DNA of 64,000 nt. It comes from Rhizobiales bacterium NRL2 (lineage in GTDB: Bacteria; Pseudomonadota; Alphaproteobacteria; Minwuiales; Minwuiaceae). Positions 8,615-19,333 of this stretch are shown piece by piece; the first letter of the stretch is position 1; each line of letters opens with the position of its first letter. Below the pieces are notes generated by a model, which made no database searches, had not been told where the DNA came from, and worked only from the letters and a program-made list of their open reading frames with translations. The DNA lies in assembly GCA_001664005.1 (NCBI GenBank), contig CP016093.1, forward strand, positions 4,269,031 to 4,333,030. Reading direction: 5' to 3'. The translations under genes and the position numbers were made by a program.

Positions 8615-9910
8615 CTATCCCGCCAGCCGCGCGGCCATCCGGTGGCGGTCGGCCTCGAACTGACGGCGACGATATTGCGCGGCCAGACCGGCGATGCAAA
8701 TGACCACGGCGAGAAAGAACATCTCGAAGGGCATGGGTCTCAGCGACAGGCCGTTGCCGATCAGCGCCGTGACGAAGACGGGCGTGAACAGACAGATTCC
8801 GTGCCGGTTCAGCGCCAGCATCATCATGATCAGCGCGCCGAAATAGGCGAAGAAGCCCAGGATCCCGTTCTCGATGATCATGGTCAGATAGGTGTTGTGG
8901 GAGGTCGTCTCCTTCAGCCGCCAGATGATCGAGGACATGTTGTCGGAGCCGATGCCGGTGCCCAGCCAGACCTCCGCGCTGTCACGGCCCGAAATGATGT
9001 CGAGCCGCTCGATCCAGGTGCCGAGACGGCCCGAGCCCAGCTCCTCCAGCTTGATGTTGGTGTCGTTGCGGACCGCGGCCTTGCGCTCCTCGTTCTCGAT
9101 GGCGATCAGCGCCAACAGCAGCACGCCGGCGACCAGCACCACGGCCTTGAGCGGCCGCGGAATGCGTCGGGAGTACATGCCGTAGCAGCCGAAATAGGAC
9201 ACCGCCGCCACCAGCACCTGGGTGGAGAAGCAGCCCACGATGTAGAGCATCGCCATGCCGACGAAGGCGGCCATGACCTTCGTCGACAGATACCCCCAGT
9301 ACCATGCCTGGTGGACGACCAGCATGAAGGCGAGGGTCATGTAGCCGCTGGAGTGGGGATTCTCGGGACCGCCGTGGTAGGGCGCGAGGCGGCCATTGCC
9401 GACCAGGGCCGCCCACCAGCCCGGCACCGGATCGTCGAAGACGGCCTCGTTGGAATGCAGGTAGAAGGGCTGCGTCGCCGACCAGATCATCACCCAGAAT
9501 ATGGCCCCGCAGGCCAGCCAGGCGATCAGCCGGAGCGGGAACTTGTCGTAGTGTCCGAAGGCGAGAATGCCGAGATAGAATGGCCCGAGATAGCGCAGCA
9601 TCTGGGGAAAATCGATCCGGTGCTGCAGAATCAGATGCGACACCAGCCAGATGACCGGCAGGCTGCTCACCAGGAACAGCAGCCGCCAGCGCCAGGATGA
9701 CGGCCGGGCGGCCACGCTGATGAACGACAGACCCGCGAGGCCGCCGAAGATCAGCGCCGCCAGCGGCGTCAGCAACCCCTCGGGCAGGGCGTTGTAGAAG
9801 GCGGCGTAGAAGAAGCCGAGCACGACCAGCGGCGGCAGCGCCAGCTCGAAGAACGGCAGATGCTGACCGCCGCGTTCGCCTGCCCGCCCCTGTATGTCGC
9901 TGATCGCCAA
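8615..9910 (-). CDS. O-antigen ligase/polymerase-like membrane protein
   Basis: A 431-residue inner-membrane protein with about ten to twelve hydrophobic segments. A large extracytoplasmic loop (about residues 260-335) leads into TTSHNTYLTMIIENG, the histidine-asparagine-tyrosine signature of the WaaL/Wzy superfamily, which joins or polymerises lipid-linked glycans on the periplasmic side. It lies at the edge of an exopolysaccharide locus and may be its Wzy polymerase, while the second homologue at 13505-14893 could be a ligase or a second polymerase; sequence alone cannot divide these roles. Two codons overlap no other gene, and the next gene on the strand is the phosphatase 78 bases away. 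Confidence 0.8.
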   Translation of the reverse strand: MAISDIQGRAGERGGQHLPFFELALPPLVVLGFFYAAFYNALPEGLLTPLAALIFGGLAGLSFISVAARPSSWRWRLLFLVSSLPVIWLVSHLILQHRIDFPQMLRYLGPFYLGILAFGHYDKFPLRLIAWLACGAIFWVMIWSATQPFYLHSNEAVFDDPVPGWWAALVGNGRLAPYHGGPENPHSSGYMTLAFMLVVHQAWYWGYLSTKVMAAFVGMAMLYIVGCFSTQVLVAAVSYFGCYGMYSRRIPRPLKAVVLVAGVLLLALIAIENEERKAAVRNDTNIKLEELGSGRLGTWIERLDIISGRDSAEVWLGTGIGSDNMSSIIWRLKETTSHNTYLTMIIENGILGFFAYFGALIMMMLALNRHGICLFTPVFVTALIGNGLSLRPMPFEMFFLAVVICIAGLAAQYRRRQFEADRHRMAARLAG

Positions 9911-9988
9911 GCCTTGCGCCCCTCAGCCGTGGAAATATCCGCCGATGCCGAATCTACAGCAAGAGCCGTACCGCCGTCAGGCCCCGGT

Positions 9989-10762
9989 TCAGGTCGACAG
10001 GAAGCGCCGCTCCTCGCCCTCCAGAACCGCCGCGGTCAGCCGCCCGCTGAAATAGGCGCCGGTGTCGATGCCGATCCTGTTGTGGCGGCTTTCGACCTCC
10101 AGATTGGGCGTGTGGCCGTGAACGACCACACAGCCGAAATCGTCGTCGCTCTGCAGGAAGGCGTTGCGGATCCAGATCAGGTCGTTGCCGTCCTGGCGGG
10201 CCAGCGGCACGCCGGGGCGTATCCCGGCATGCACGAACAGGTAGTCCCCGGCGCGATAGCTCAGCTTCAGGCCGCGCAGGAACTCCAGGTGCTCGGCCGG
10301 CATGTTGTCGGCCAGCGCCGCCTGGGCCCGCAGCAGTTCGTCGATGCCGGGTTCGTCCCGGCGGATGCGGATGCCGTAGGAGGCCAGCGTGGCGTCGCCG
10401 CCGAAGCGGAGCCAGTCGCGGCCGATCTCGGCGTCCTCCAGGAACTGCAGCAGCACCGCCTCGTGATTGCCGATCAGGGAAACCATGTGCGCGCCGCCGT
10501 CGAAGGGATCGGCGCAGAGGATGTCGAGCACTTCGGCATTGCCCGAACCGCGGTCGAGATAATCCCCCAGGAAGACGACGGTATGGCGCCGGGCCTCGCC
10601 CCGGTCCATGTCCGCGCGGATCATCTCCACCAGTTCGAGCAGCAGGTCCGCGCGTCCGTGCACGTCGCCGATGGCGTAGATGCGCTCGCCATCGGGGGCG
10701 CATGTCACCGTCGCGGCGGCGGCCTGTTGCTCTGCACGGCTCTTCTTCATCCACGGTAGCAT
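9989..10762 (-). CDS. Serine/threonine-phosphatase-like metallophosphoesterase
   Basis: A 257-residue calcineurin-like phosphoesterase with the full metal-site series GDVHGR, GDYLDRG, GNHE and a late HGHTPN. These place it among PPP-type phosphatases and symmetrical diadenosine tetraphosphatases, which have two metal ions and remove phosphate from proteins or cleave nucleoside polyphosphates. No signal peptide. The first ATG is at 10762; a second in-frame ATG at 10750 (MKKSRAEQ) is equally plausible since neither has a strong ribosome site. Its place beside an exopolysaccharide locus with a tyrosine autokinase invites a regulatory role, but PPP enzymes act on Ser/Thr, so this is only inference. 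Confidence 0.85.
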   Translation of the reverse strand: MLPWMKKSRAEQQAAAATVTCAPDGERIYAIGDVHGRADLLLELVEMIRADMDRGEARRHTVVFLGDYLDRGSGNAEVLDILCADPFDGGAHMVSLIGNHEAVLLQFLEDAEIGRDWLRFGGDATLASYGIRIRRDEPGIDELLRAQAALADNMPAEHLEFLRGLKLSYRAGDYLFVHAGIRPGVPLARQDGNDLIWIRNAFLQSDDDFGCVVVHGHTPNLEVESRHNRIGIDTGAYFSGRLTAAVLEGEERRFLST

Positions 10763-10890
10763 GGGGCTTGCAAGCCTGCTTTCAACCCGGAGTTTCGGAC
10801 CGTCGATTCATATAGATCGGTCGCGAATTTGAAAATGTTTTCGCAATTCGTGAATCCGGCGGCCCGAAAGGAGCGGATGGAGGCGTGAGA
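10763..10890. promoter_or_regulatory. AT-rich divergent promoter region
   Basis: The 128-base gap between the phosphatase gene and the Sel1-repeat gene is clearly richer in A and T than its surroundings, notably around 10811-10855. It most likely carries promoters for both directions. No box pair was clear enough to assign. Confidence 0.4.
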
Positions 10891-11961
10891 ATGACCAAAC
10901 GCTGGCTTGGCGCGGCGTTCGCCGCGGTATTCGCCTGCCTTGCTCCCCTTGCCCATGCGCAGGAGCAGGACAAGGAGCAACTGACCGCGGAAGCGCTGGC
11001 GCAGATCTACAAGGAAACCCTGGATGAGGCGCGCCGCGGCGACATGGGCGCCCAGTTCCAGGTCGCGATCGCGCTCTGGCAGGGCAAGGGCGTCAAGCCC
11101 GACAAGATCGAATCCGCCTTCTGGCTGGAGAAGGCGGCCGAGCAGGGACACAAGCAGGCGATCAACCGCCTCGCCTGGCACTACCGCCAGGGCGTGGGCG
11201 TGATCCAGAGCGTCCCCCGGGCGGAGGCGCTCTACAAGCAGGCCTTCAATCTGGGCGTGGTCGGGGCCTCCGTGCCGCTGGCCGCCATCTACCGCAGCGG
11301 CGAGGGCCGGTCGGTGGAAGACGGCGGTCAGGGGCGCGTTGTCGAGAACCATGCCGAGGCCGTGCGGTGGGCCCTGATCGGCGCGGAAGCCGGCATCGAC
11401 CGCGGTCAGAACCTGCTGGGGGAGCTCTACCGCGACGGCGTCGGCGTACCGCAGGATTTCGCCACGGCGCTGAAGTATTTCGACCTCGCGGCGCAGCAGG
11501 AATTTCCGCTCGCCTACTACAACGCCTCGGTCATCTACCGCGACGGCGTCGGCGTGGAGAAGAACACCGAGAAGGGTCTCGAATACCTCAAGCGGGCCGC
11601 CGACATGGGCCATGCCGGCGCCATGATCGATCTCGCGCTCGCCTATGCCGAGGGCAGGGATCTGGAGCAGAGCTTCGATCTGGCGCTGCAATGGTATTCC
11701 AAGGCCGCCCAGCGCAATACCCGCATGGCCGTGAAGCTGGCCCAGGCCTATGAGGACGGCATGTTCGGCGGACCGGACTTCGCCCGCGCCTACAAGTGGT
11801 ACTACATCGCCGCCACCGCCGGCGAGGTCTCCGCGCTGGTCGGCCGCCTGGCCATGAAGGAGCGCATCGACGACGCGACCCGGCTGAGCATGGAAAGCGA
11901 AGGCGACGCCTGGATGGAGCAGGCGGGCGTGACCCGCGAGGCGGGCATCGGCGCTTCCTGA
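10891..11961 (+). CDS. Secreted Sel1-repeat (tetratricopeptide-like) protein
   Basis: A 356-residue protein with a Sec signal peptide (MTKRWLGAAFAAVFACLAPL, cleavage likely after AHA) followed by a row of Sel1 repeats. Recurrent units such as YRDGVGVPQDFATALKYFDL and YRDGVGVEKNTEKGLEYL show the roughly 36-residue alpha-alpha pattern. Sel1 proteins are adaptor scaffolds, and in exopolysaccharide loci (for example ExoR and AlgK) they act in the periplasm. The ATG at 10891 is preferred over an in-frame GTG at 10885 because GGAGG (10879-10883) is 7 bases before the ATG. It is 60 bases upstream of the sugar-phosphate transferase on the same strand, so a role in polysaccharide assembly or regulation is likely. 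Confidence 0.85.
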   Translation: MTKRWLGAAFAAVFACLAPLAHAQEQDKEQLTAEALAQIYKETLDEARRGDMGAQFQVAIALWQGKGVKPDKIESAFWLEKAAEQGHKQAINRLAWHYRQGVGVIQSVPRAEALYKQAFNLGVVGASVPLAAIYRSGEGRSVEDGGQGRVVENHAEAVRWALIGAEAGIDRGQNLLGELYRDGVGVPQDFATALKYFDLAAQQEFPLAYYNASVIYRDGVGVEKNTEKGLEYLKRAADMGHAGAMIDLALAYAEGRDLEQSFDLALQWYSKAAQRNTRMAVKLAQAYEDGMFGGPDFARAYKWYYIAATAGEVSALVGRLAMKERIDDATRLSMESEGDAWMEQAGVTREAGIGAS

Positions 11962-12021
11962 TCATCGGCGCCGACCCTATAGTGCGCCCCGCTTGCCCCG
12001 GCCTCTGAGGCGGAAAGGATC

Positions 12022-13458
<1,437 letters not shown>

Positions 13459-13504
13459 CCGCGCCATTGCCGCCCTGCGGCGGGCCTGAGCCCCGCCGGC
13501 CGTC

Positions 13505-14893
13505 ATGCTGTTCTACTTTGAACGTTTCCTCGTTCTCGCGCTGATCGTGGTTCTCGCCGCGGCGCCGCTGCCGCTGGGCAGCAACCGGCCGGTCAGCTGG
13601 TCGCTGCTGTCCTTCGCCAGCGGCGGGCTGGTCTGTCTCTGGGGGCTGGCGGCGACCTTCCGGCCGACGCTGTTCCGCCTGTCGGGCACGGCCGCCATCG
13701 TGCCCGCGGTGGGCTGGCTGCTGCTCGTCGGCTGGCTGCTGGCCCAGACCGGCGGGCCGGAATTCCTGTGGCACCCGCTGTGGACGCCGACGGCGGCCGC
13801 CCTGGGGCTGGAGACCATCGGCGGCGCCATCGCCGTCTCGCCGTCCGACGCCGCGACTTCGGCCATGCGGCTGCTGGCCTATGGCGGCATCTTCTGGGTC
13901 GCCGCCCAGACCGGGCGGGAACCGGACAACGCCGCGATCTACGTTTTTTCCGCGGTCGGCATCGGGACGCTCTACGCCCTCTACGGACTGGCGGCGGAGA
14001 TCGCCGGCGGCGAGACCATCGTCGGCCTGAAGAAATGGGCCTACGAGGATTCGCTGACCTCCACCTTCGTCAACCGCAACAGCTTCGCCACCTTCGCCGC
14101 CCTCGCCGCCGTGGCCGGGCTGGGCATGGTGATGCGGGGGCTGCGCGCCGGCGGCGGGGGCATGAGCGCGGAACCGCGCCCCGTGATCCACCGCCCGGCG
14201 CGGATCAGCCCCGAGGTATGGCTCTGCGCCTTCGCGGTGCTGATCCTCGTGATCGCGCTTGTAATGACCCGCTCGCGGGCCGGTCTGGTCGCCGGCGGCG
14301 TCGGCATGGCGGCGCTGGGCTGGGCCTGGTTCTACCGCCGGGGACGCCTGCCGGGCGCGCCGGTCCTGCTGGCGGCGGCGGCAGCCAGCGTCGTGGTCGT
14401 AATTCTGGCGGCCGGCGGCGGCACCTTCGAGCGCAAGGTCGACGCCGACGGCCAGGAGCTCAGTGGCCGGCCCTGGCTGTTCCAGCGCACCATCAGCGCC
14501 ATCGCGGACGAGCCCCTGACGGGCCATGGCGGCGGCGCCTTCGAAAGCTATTTCCACGGCTACAAGAACGCCCAGTTCGGCGGCGTCTACGCCATCAGCA
14601 AGGCGCACAACAGCTATCTGGAGTTCGCCGCCGACGCCGGCGCGCCGGCGCTTCTGCTGCTGCTCGGGATCTACGCCTGGATCGCGGGCGCGTGCATCCG
14701 CGGCGTCAGGGTCCGCCGTCAGGACGCGATCTATCCCGCCATCGGCCTCGCGGCGGCCGCTCTGGTCGGCCTGCACGCACTGGTCGACTTCAGCGTGCAG
14801 ATCCCGGCCGTGGCGGCGCTGTTCGCCATGCTGCTGGGCGTCGGTTACGCTCAGGCCTTCCCCACCGGCGGCGGGCGGCACAACCGGCTCTAG
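13505..14893 (+). CDS. O-antigen ligase/polymerase-like membrane protein (second copy)
   Basis: A 462-residue inner-membrane protein with about eleven hydrophobic segments and a periplasmic loop ending in KAHNSYLEFAADAG, the WaaL/Wzy superfamily signature. MTRSRAGLVAG earlier in the protein is also typical. It probably polymerises or transfers polyprenyl-linked glycan in the periplasm. The gene is 46 bases after the priming transferase on the same strand and converges on the minus-strand operon with a gap of only 22 bases. Together with 8615-9910 it gives the locus two members of this superfamily. Confidence 0.85.
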   Translation: MLFYFERFLVLALIVVLAAAPLPLGSNRPVSWSLLSFASGGLVCLWGLAATFRPTLFRLSGTAAIVPAVGWLLLVGWLLAQTGGPEFLWHPLWTPTAAALGLETIGGAIAVSPSDAATSAMRLLAYGGIFWVAAQTGREPDNAAIYVFSAVGIGTLYALYGLAAEIAGGETIVGLKKWAYEDSLTSTFVNRNSFATFAALAAVAGLGMVMRGLRAGGGGMSAEPRPVIHRPARISPEVWLCAFAVLILVIALVMTRSRAGLVAGGVGMAALGWAWFYRRGRLPGAPVLLAAAAASVVVVILAAGGGTFERKVDADGQELSGRPWLFQRTISAIADEPLTGHGGGAFESYFHGYKNAQFGGVYAISKAHNSYLEFAADAGAPALLLLLGIYAWIAGACIRGVRVRRQDAIYPAIGLAAAALVGLHALVDFSVQIPAVAALFAMLLGVGYAQAFPTGGGRHNRL

Positions 14894-14915
14894 AAACGGT
14901 CGGGAATGACGGGGG

Positions 14916-15674
14916 TCAGGGCAGACCCGGCGGGCGCAGACCCGGCGTGCGCCGCTGCAGATACCAGCGCAGGAACTGCGCCATCAGCTCCGGCTCGTCG
15001 GCCAGGGCGCGGCGCACCTGCGGCAGGCCCGCCCGGTCGAGCACCGTTTCCGCCAGGATGCGGGCGTTGTAGCGCGCCAGGCCGCGGATCTGCGCCAGCA
15101 CGCGCTCCTGCTGCTGGTCGTCCAGCACGGGCCAGAGCGCCAGCCCCAGGATCACCCGCGGCCGCATCAGATCGATGACCTGCGGCCCGGTCTCCAGCGA
15201 CATGGTGAAGGCCAGCGCCGCCTCCACGCCCACGCCCCTGGCCAGCAGTTCCGCCTGCGAGAGGCGCAGCCAGACATAGGGCTGGGCGGGGTTGTTCATC
15301 AATGACTGCCGCGCCGCATCGATGGAGGCTTCCAGATAGCCCATGCGCGCGGGATCGTCGGGCGCGGCGCGCTGGGCCGCGATCAGCTCGATCAGGGCCA
15401 GGTCGCGGGGCGCGGTATAGTCCGACGGCAGAATCCGCGCCGCCGAGGCCAGGCTTTCGCGCGCGCGCGTCAGTCCCTGCGCGCCGACCGGCTGGCTTTC
15501 CTGCAGGCGGCCGATCACCGACTCCCCGGTGGATGCGGCGACGGCGTTCAGCAGTTTCGGCACCGACAGGCCGACAAGCAGCAGTCCTGCAGAAAGGATG
15601 ACGAGGCCGCCCGCCGAAGAGCCGATGGCCAGCGCCCGCGTGGTGGAACGGCGCCGGCGCCCGGGACCGCTCAT
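14916..15674 (-). CDS. Membrane-anchored protein of an exopolysaccharide operon, function unknown
   Basis: I do not recognise a named family. The 252 residues begin with a basic stretch (SGPGRRRRSTTR) and one membrane segment (about residues 18-40), followed by a mostly helical region that reads like degenerate tetratricopeptide repeats (ARMGYLEASIDAARQSLMNN, AQPYVWLRLSQAELLARGV). This predicts a periplasmic helical domain held by an N-terminal anchor. It is the last gene of the minus-strand exopolysaccharide operon, 45 bases after the tyrosine autokinase. In size and place it recalls small accessory proteins such as VpsP of vibrio polysaccharide loci, but I cannot show homology. Confidence 0.6.
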   Translation of the reverse strand: MSGPGRRRRSTTRALAIGSSAGGLVILSAGLLLVGLSVPKLLNAVAASTGESVIGRLQESQPVGAQGLTRARESLASAARILPSDYTAPRDLALIELIAAQRAAPDDPARMGYLEASIDAARQSLMNNPAQPYVWLRLSQAELLARGVGVEAALAFTMSLETGPQVIDLMRPRVILGLALWPVLDDQQQERVLAQIRGLARYNARILAETVLDRAGLPQVRRALADEPELMAQFLRWYLQRRTPGLRPPGLP

Positions 15675-15719
15675 GCCGGGACGGGCGGCGGCGCGGGATC
15701 GAATGACGGGTCGGTGGCC

Positions 15720-18050
15720 TCAGGCCCCATAATACTTGCCGTAACCGCGATAGTAGAAATAGCTGTCGCTGTAATTGTACTTCTGGTGGCGGCGGATGTC
15801 GACCCGGGTCATGGCGACGCCGGCGAGGTCGCCATTGGCCTCCTGCACCTGGCGGATGCCGGCGAGCACCGCCTCGCGGCGGGTGGAGCCCCAGCGCACC
15901 AGGAAGACGGTCTTGTCGACATTGCGCAGCAGGACCAGCGAGTCGGAAACCGGCAGGACCGGCGGCGTGTCGAGGATCACGAGATCGTAGCGGCTCTCGA
16001 GTTCGCCGATGAGCTGTCGCATGGCCGCGGAGCCAAGCGCGTCCGGCGGGTTCGGGGCCTTGGCGCCGGCGGTGATGTAGTGCAGGCCCGATTTCAGGTC
16101 GATCTCGATGGCGTCGTTCAGGTCAGCCGCGCCGGTGAGGATCTCGACCACGCCCTGGCCGTTGGGCACGCGCAGCGATTCGTGGACCGAAGGCTTGCGC
16201 AGGTCGCAGTCCACCAGGATGGTGCGCTGACCCGCCTTGGCCGCGGCGCGCGCCACGGAGACGGCGGTCGAGGTCTTGCCTTCGGCGGGCACCGACGAGG
16301 TGAACATCACCGATTTTGGCGGCCGGTCGATGCTGGACAACATCAGCGATGTTCGTATCGTCCTTATGGCCTCGGCGTAGAGCGAGTTCGGCTGCTCCAG
16401 CACGAATTCCTCGGGCGTGTAGCGCCGCGCCTCCATGACCGACAGCCGCGGGACGATGCCCAGCGCCGGCACGTATATCGACTGCTGGAGTTGCTGCAGC
16501 GAGCGGAAGCCGGAGTCCATGTATTCGATCAGGAACACCACCATCACCGCCAGCATGGCCGAGCCGACCAGCGCCGCCGCCAGGGTGAGCGACTTGCGCG
16601 GGAAGCTCGGAAACAGCGGCGTCGACGCCGGCGTGATGATGCGGGCGTTGGCCTGTTGCGGCGAACGCTCCTGCAGGTTGATCTCGTTGAAGCGACCGAG
16701 CACCGTTTCGTAGAGCTGCTTGTTGGCGTCACGCTCCGACCGCAGCGCCTGCAGCGTCACCTCGGCGTCCGACTGGCGCTGGACCTGGGCCTGGAGAATG
16801 GCGACCTCCTGCTCCAGATTGCGCACGCGCACCCGCGACAGTTCCAGATTGTTGTTCTGACCGATGACGATCTTGTTGATCTCGCCGCGGATCTTGTTCT
16901 GCAGATCCTCCAGTTCGGCCCGCTTCAGCAGCAGACGCGGATGGCGGTCGCGGAGCTGCGTGCGGAGTTCCGCGATCTCGCGGACCACCTCGGCCTCCTG
17001 CTCCCGCAGGCGCCCGATCAGCGGCGAATCCAGCACGGAGGCCACGGTCTCGATGCCGCCTTCCTCTTCCAGCAGGCGCTGCACCTGCTGGTTGCGGGCC
17101 TCGGCCTCGGCGAGTTCCTGCCGCGCTTCGACAAGCTGGCGGTTGAACTCGGCGACCTGCTCCTCGATCAGCGAAAGACGGTCACCCTGGCTGACATAGC
17201 CGGTCTCGCGGCTGAACTGCTCCAGCGCCTGCTCGGACTGCTGGTACTGGATCTTCAGCAGTTCGACCTCGTCGCGCAGGAAATCGGAGGCGCGGGACGT
17301 GGCGTCGGACTTCTCCGTCCGGGTGCTTTCGACATAGGCCTGGGCAAAGGCGTTGGCGACCTCGGCCGCGAAAGCCGGGCGGTCCGAGATGAAACGGATG
17401 GCGATGGTGCGCGCGCGCTCCGACGGATCCACGGAGAGTCCGTCGAGCAGTGTCCTCTTGACGTGCTCGCGCTCGAACTCGGCCAGTTCCTCGGGCGTCA
17501 TGCTTGCCAGCACCGAGGTGTTCTCGTCGGTCTGGCTGCCGCCGCGGAACTTGTTCAGCACGCCGCGGACGCCCTCCACAACGGGGTCGGGGAGAATGCT
17601 CTTGATCGTGGCCTTGAGCGAGAACCCCGCCGTGACCGAACCGCCCGCATCCCAGTACAGGCGATCCGGGTTCTCGAACAGGTCCAGGCGCGCAGCGACG
17701 GTTTCGGCCACCTGCGAGGAGGCGATGATCGCCGCCTGGGTCTCGTTGAAATAGAAGTCCTGGGTCTCGCCCTGGACGACGCCCTGGATACCGGTGACCT
17801 GCTCGTCACGGATGCCGATGACCACTTCGCTGGCCGCCGAGTAGAGGGGCGTCTGGCTCTGCAGCCAGTAGTAGGCCATCAGCATGCCCATGATGACGAT
17901 GGCCGCGATGATCCACTTGCGCCGCCACAGGATGGTGAAGACCTGGCGGAAATTCACCATCGGGCTGTCGCCGCGGCCGGAGTCGACGAAGGACGGCGCG
18001 TCGCTCATCTCGTCAGGCCTCGCCGAATCCAGATAGCTCACATTCGCCAT
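15720..18050 (-). CDS. wzc: Polysaccharide co-polymerase / tyrosine autokinase (Wzc type)
   Basis: A 776-residue inner-membrane protein that controls chain length and export of exopolysaccharide. An N-terminal Wzz domain with membrane segment (about residues 43-60), a long periplasmic coiled-coil region, a second membrane segment near residue 495, and a C-terminal cytoplasmic BY-kinase domain are all visible. The kinase has Walker A (SSVPAEGKTSTAVSVA), Walker A' (ILVDCDLRKPSVH) and Walker B (VILDTPPVLP). The tail holds a tyrosine cluster (YNYSDSYFYYRGYGKYYGA), the usual autophosphorylation site. Length is close to the 700-790 usual for fused Wzc. It lies 280 bases downstream of the Wza-like gene on the same strand. 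Confidence 0.93.
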   Translation of the reverse strand: MANVSYLDSARPDEMSDAPSFVDSGRGDSPMVNFRQVFTILWRRKWIIAAIVIMGMLMAYYWLQSQTPLYSAASEVVIGIRDEQVTGIQGVVQGETQDFYFNETQAAIIASSQVAETVAARLDLFENPDRLYWDAGGSVTAGFSLKATIKSILPDPVVEGVRGVLNKFRGGSQTDENTSVLASMTPEELAEFEREHVKRTLLDGLSVDPSERARTIAIRFISDRPAFAAEVANAFAQAYVESTRTEKSDATSRASDFLRDEVELLKIQYQQSEQALEQFSRETGYVSQGDRLSLIEEQVAEFNRQLVEARQELAEAEARNQQVQRLLEEEGGIETVASVLDSPLIGRLREQEAEVVREIAELRTQLRDRHPRLLLKRAELEDLQNKIRGEINKIVIGQNNNLELSRVRVRNLEQEVAILQAQVQRQSDAEVTLQALRSERDANKQLYETVLGRFNEINLQERSPQQANARIITPASTPLFPSFPRKSLTLAAALVGSAMLAVMVVFLIEYMDSGFRSLQQLQQSIYVPALGIVPRLSVMEARRYTPEEFVLEQPNSLYAEAIRTIRTSLMLSSIDRPPKSVMFTSSVPAEGKTSTAVSVARAAAKAGQRTILVDCDLRKPSVHESLRVPNGQGVVEILTGAADLNDAIEIDLKSGLHYITAGAKAPNPPDALGSAAMRQLIGELESRYDLVILDTPPVLPVSDSLVLLRNVDKTVFLVRWGSTRREAVLAGIRQVQEANGDLAGVAMTRVDIRRHQKYNYSDSYFYYRGYGKYYGA

Positions 18051-18330
18051 GGTTCATCCGGCCTCACGCGCCGGAAAGCCGCCAGCGCGCCCGAATCCGT
18101 TATCCGCAGGGATTCCGTCAGCCATGTCAGCCATTTGCCGGAGATTATTCACACTACAAGCGATCATGTGCCCTCAAGTGGCGAAGCGATTTGCGTTTCT
18201 GGTTCCCCTGCCAGGCGACATCTAGAGAGGCCGCACCGCCGGGATACCCGATATGGCCGACAAATGCGGCCACACAATGGTAGGAAGCAAGCGATGTGCC
18301 AAACTCCGCGAGCCGCGGCGCGAGCCGGCA
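18051..18330. other. Intergenic region between the Wza-like and Wzc-like genes
   Basis: A 280-base gap inside the minus-strand polysaccharide operon, longer than any other gap in it. I see no gene and no clear terminator. Its size suggests an internal promoter for wzc and the gene downstream, but no box pair stands out. Confidence 0.35.
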
Positions 18331-19293
18331 TCAGAACAACCGGCGATGCACTTCGATCGTGTCGCCGGGCAGGATGATGGCGTCCTGATCGGCCTCGAAC
18401 TTGATGAGCTCGCCGGCATTGTTCGTCCGGAAGATCGTGATCGGTTCCTCCCGGGCGCGGCGGGTGTAGCCACCGCCCACCGCGATCGCCATGCGGGCGT
18501 TCAGGCCCGGCTGGTACTTGTAGGAACCCGGACTGCCCACCTGACCCAGGATGAAGAACGGGCGGTAGTTGGTGACTTCCACGGTGACCTGCGGGCTGAC
18601 GAAGAACTCCTCCAGCGCCCCCGTCAGCACGCGGTTGAACTCGCCCGGCGTCATGTTCTCGGCAGTGATCTGGCCGATCAGCGGATAGGACAATTCGCCG
18701 GCAGCGCTGACCTCAAACTCGCCCGATATCTCCTCCTGGCCGAACACCTTGATCGACAGCCGGTCGCCGGGGCCGAGGCGGTATTCCTCCAGTTTCCGGG
18801 CGACCTCGTCGGGCACTTCGTCGATGTTCACCAGGGGCACGGCGGCGCTGTCGTCGGTGGCGTTGGAGGCGCGAACGCGCAGCTTGCCGTCCGCCGTGCG
18901 CTCGGGCTCGGCGTCCCGGGGCGGTACCGGGCTGGTGATCAGATTCGCTTCACCGGAGGCCGGCGGGGCGTTTTGGGGACCGGCGGCAGCCTGCTGTTGC
19001 TGCTGCGGCGGCGAGACAGGCTGAGGCGCCGCCTGCTGCTGCGGTTGCGGCGGCGGCGTTGGCGCGGGCTGAGGCGCGGCCGCCTGCGGCTGCGGGGCGG
19101 GCTGGACGACGGCCGCAGGCGGCGGCGGAGCCGGTTGCGGCTGCGCGGCGGCCTGCGGCTGGGCGACGGGCGCGCGCGGAGCCGCCGGCTGGGGCGCGAC
19201 GCCGTAGCGCCGCTCCGCACAGCCCTGGGCCAGCGTCGCCGCAAATCCCAGCGCCGCCAGACCGAGGGCCAATCTCATTGCGTGACGATTCAT
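18331..19293 (-). CDS. Polysaccharide export lipoprotein (Wza-like, SLBB) with a Pro/Gln-rich linker
   Basis: A 320-residue outer-membrane export protein. The N-terminus is a lipoprotein signal (MNRHAMRLALGLAALGFAAT, lipobox LAQGC around residues 22-26). Then comes a low-complexity stretch of Pro, Gln and Ala (about residues 37-110), unusual for this family. The conserved core follows: YRLGPGDRLSIKVFGQEEISGEF (Poly_export domain), LIGQITAENMTPGEFNRVL and an SLBB-type region with NYRPFFILGQVGSPGSY. Wza-type proteins form the outer-membrane channel that works with Wzc. It is 40 bases downstream of the beta-barrel gene. The linker may span the periplasm or bind peptidoglycan (inference). Confidence 0.9.
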   Translation of the reverse strand: MNRHAMRLALGLAALGFAATLAQGCAERRYGVAPQPAAPRAPVAQPQAAAQPQPAPPPPAAVVQPAPQPQAAAPQPAPTPPPQPQQQAAPQPVSPPQQQQQAAAGPQNAPPASGEANLITSPVPPRDAEPERTADGKLRVRASNATDDSAAVPLVNIDEVPDEVARKLEEYRLGPGDRLSIKVFGQEEISGEFEVSAAGELSYPLIGQITAENMTPGEFNRVLTGALEEFFVSPQVTVEVTNYRPFFILGQVGSPGSYKYQPGLNARMAIAVGGGYTRRAREEPITIFRTNNAGELIKFEADQDAIILPGDTIEVHRRLF

Positions 19294-19333
19294 CCTTACA
19301 CTCTCTCCACGGTTGGCTGAATCGGCAAGCCGC

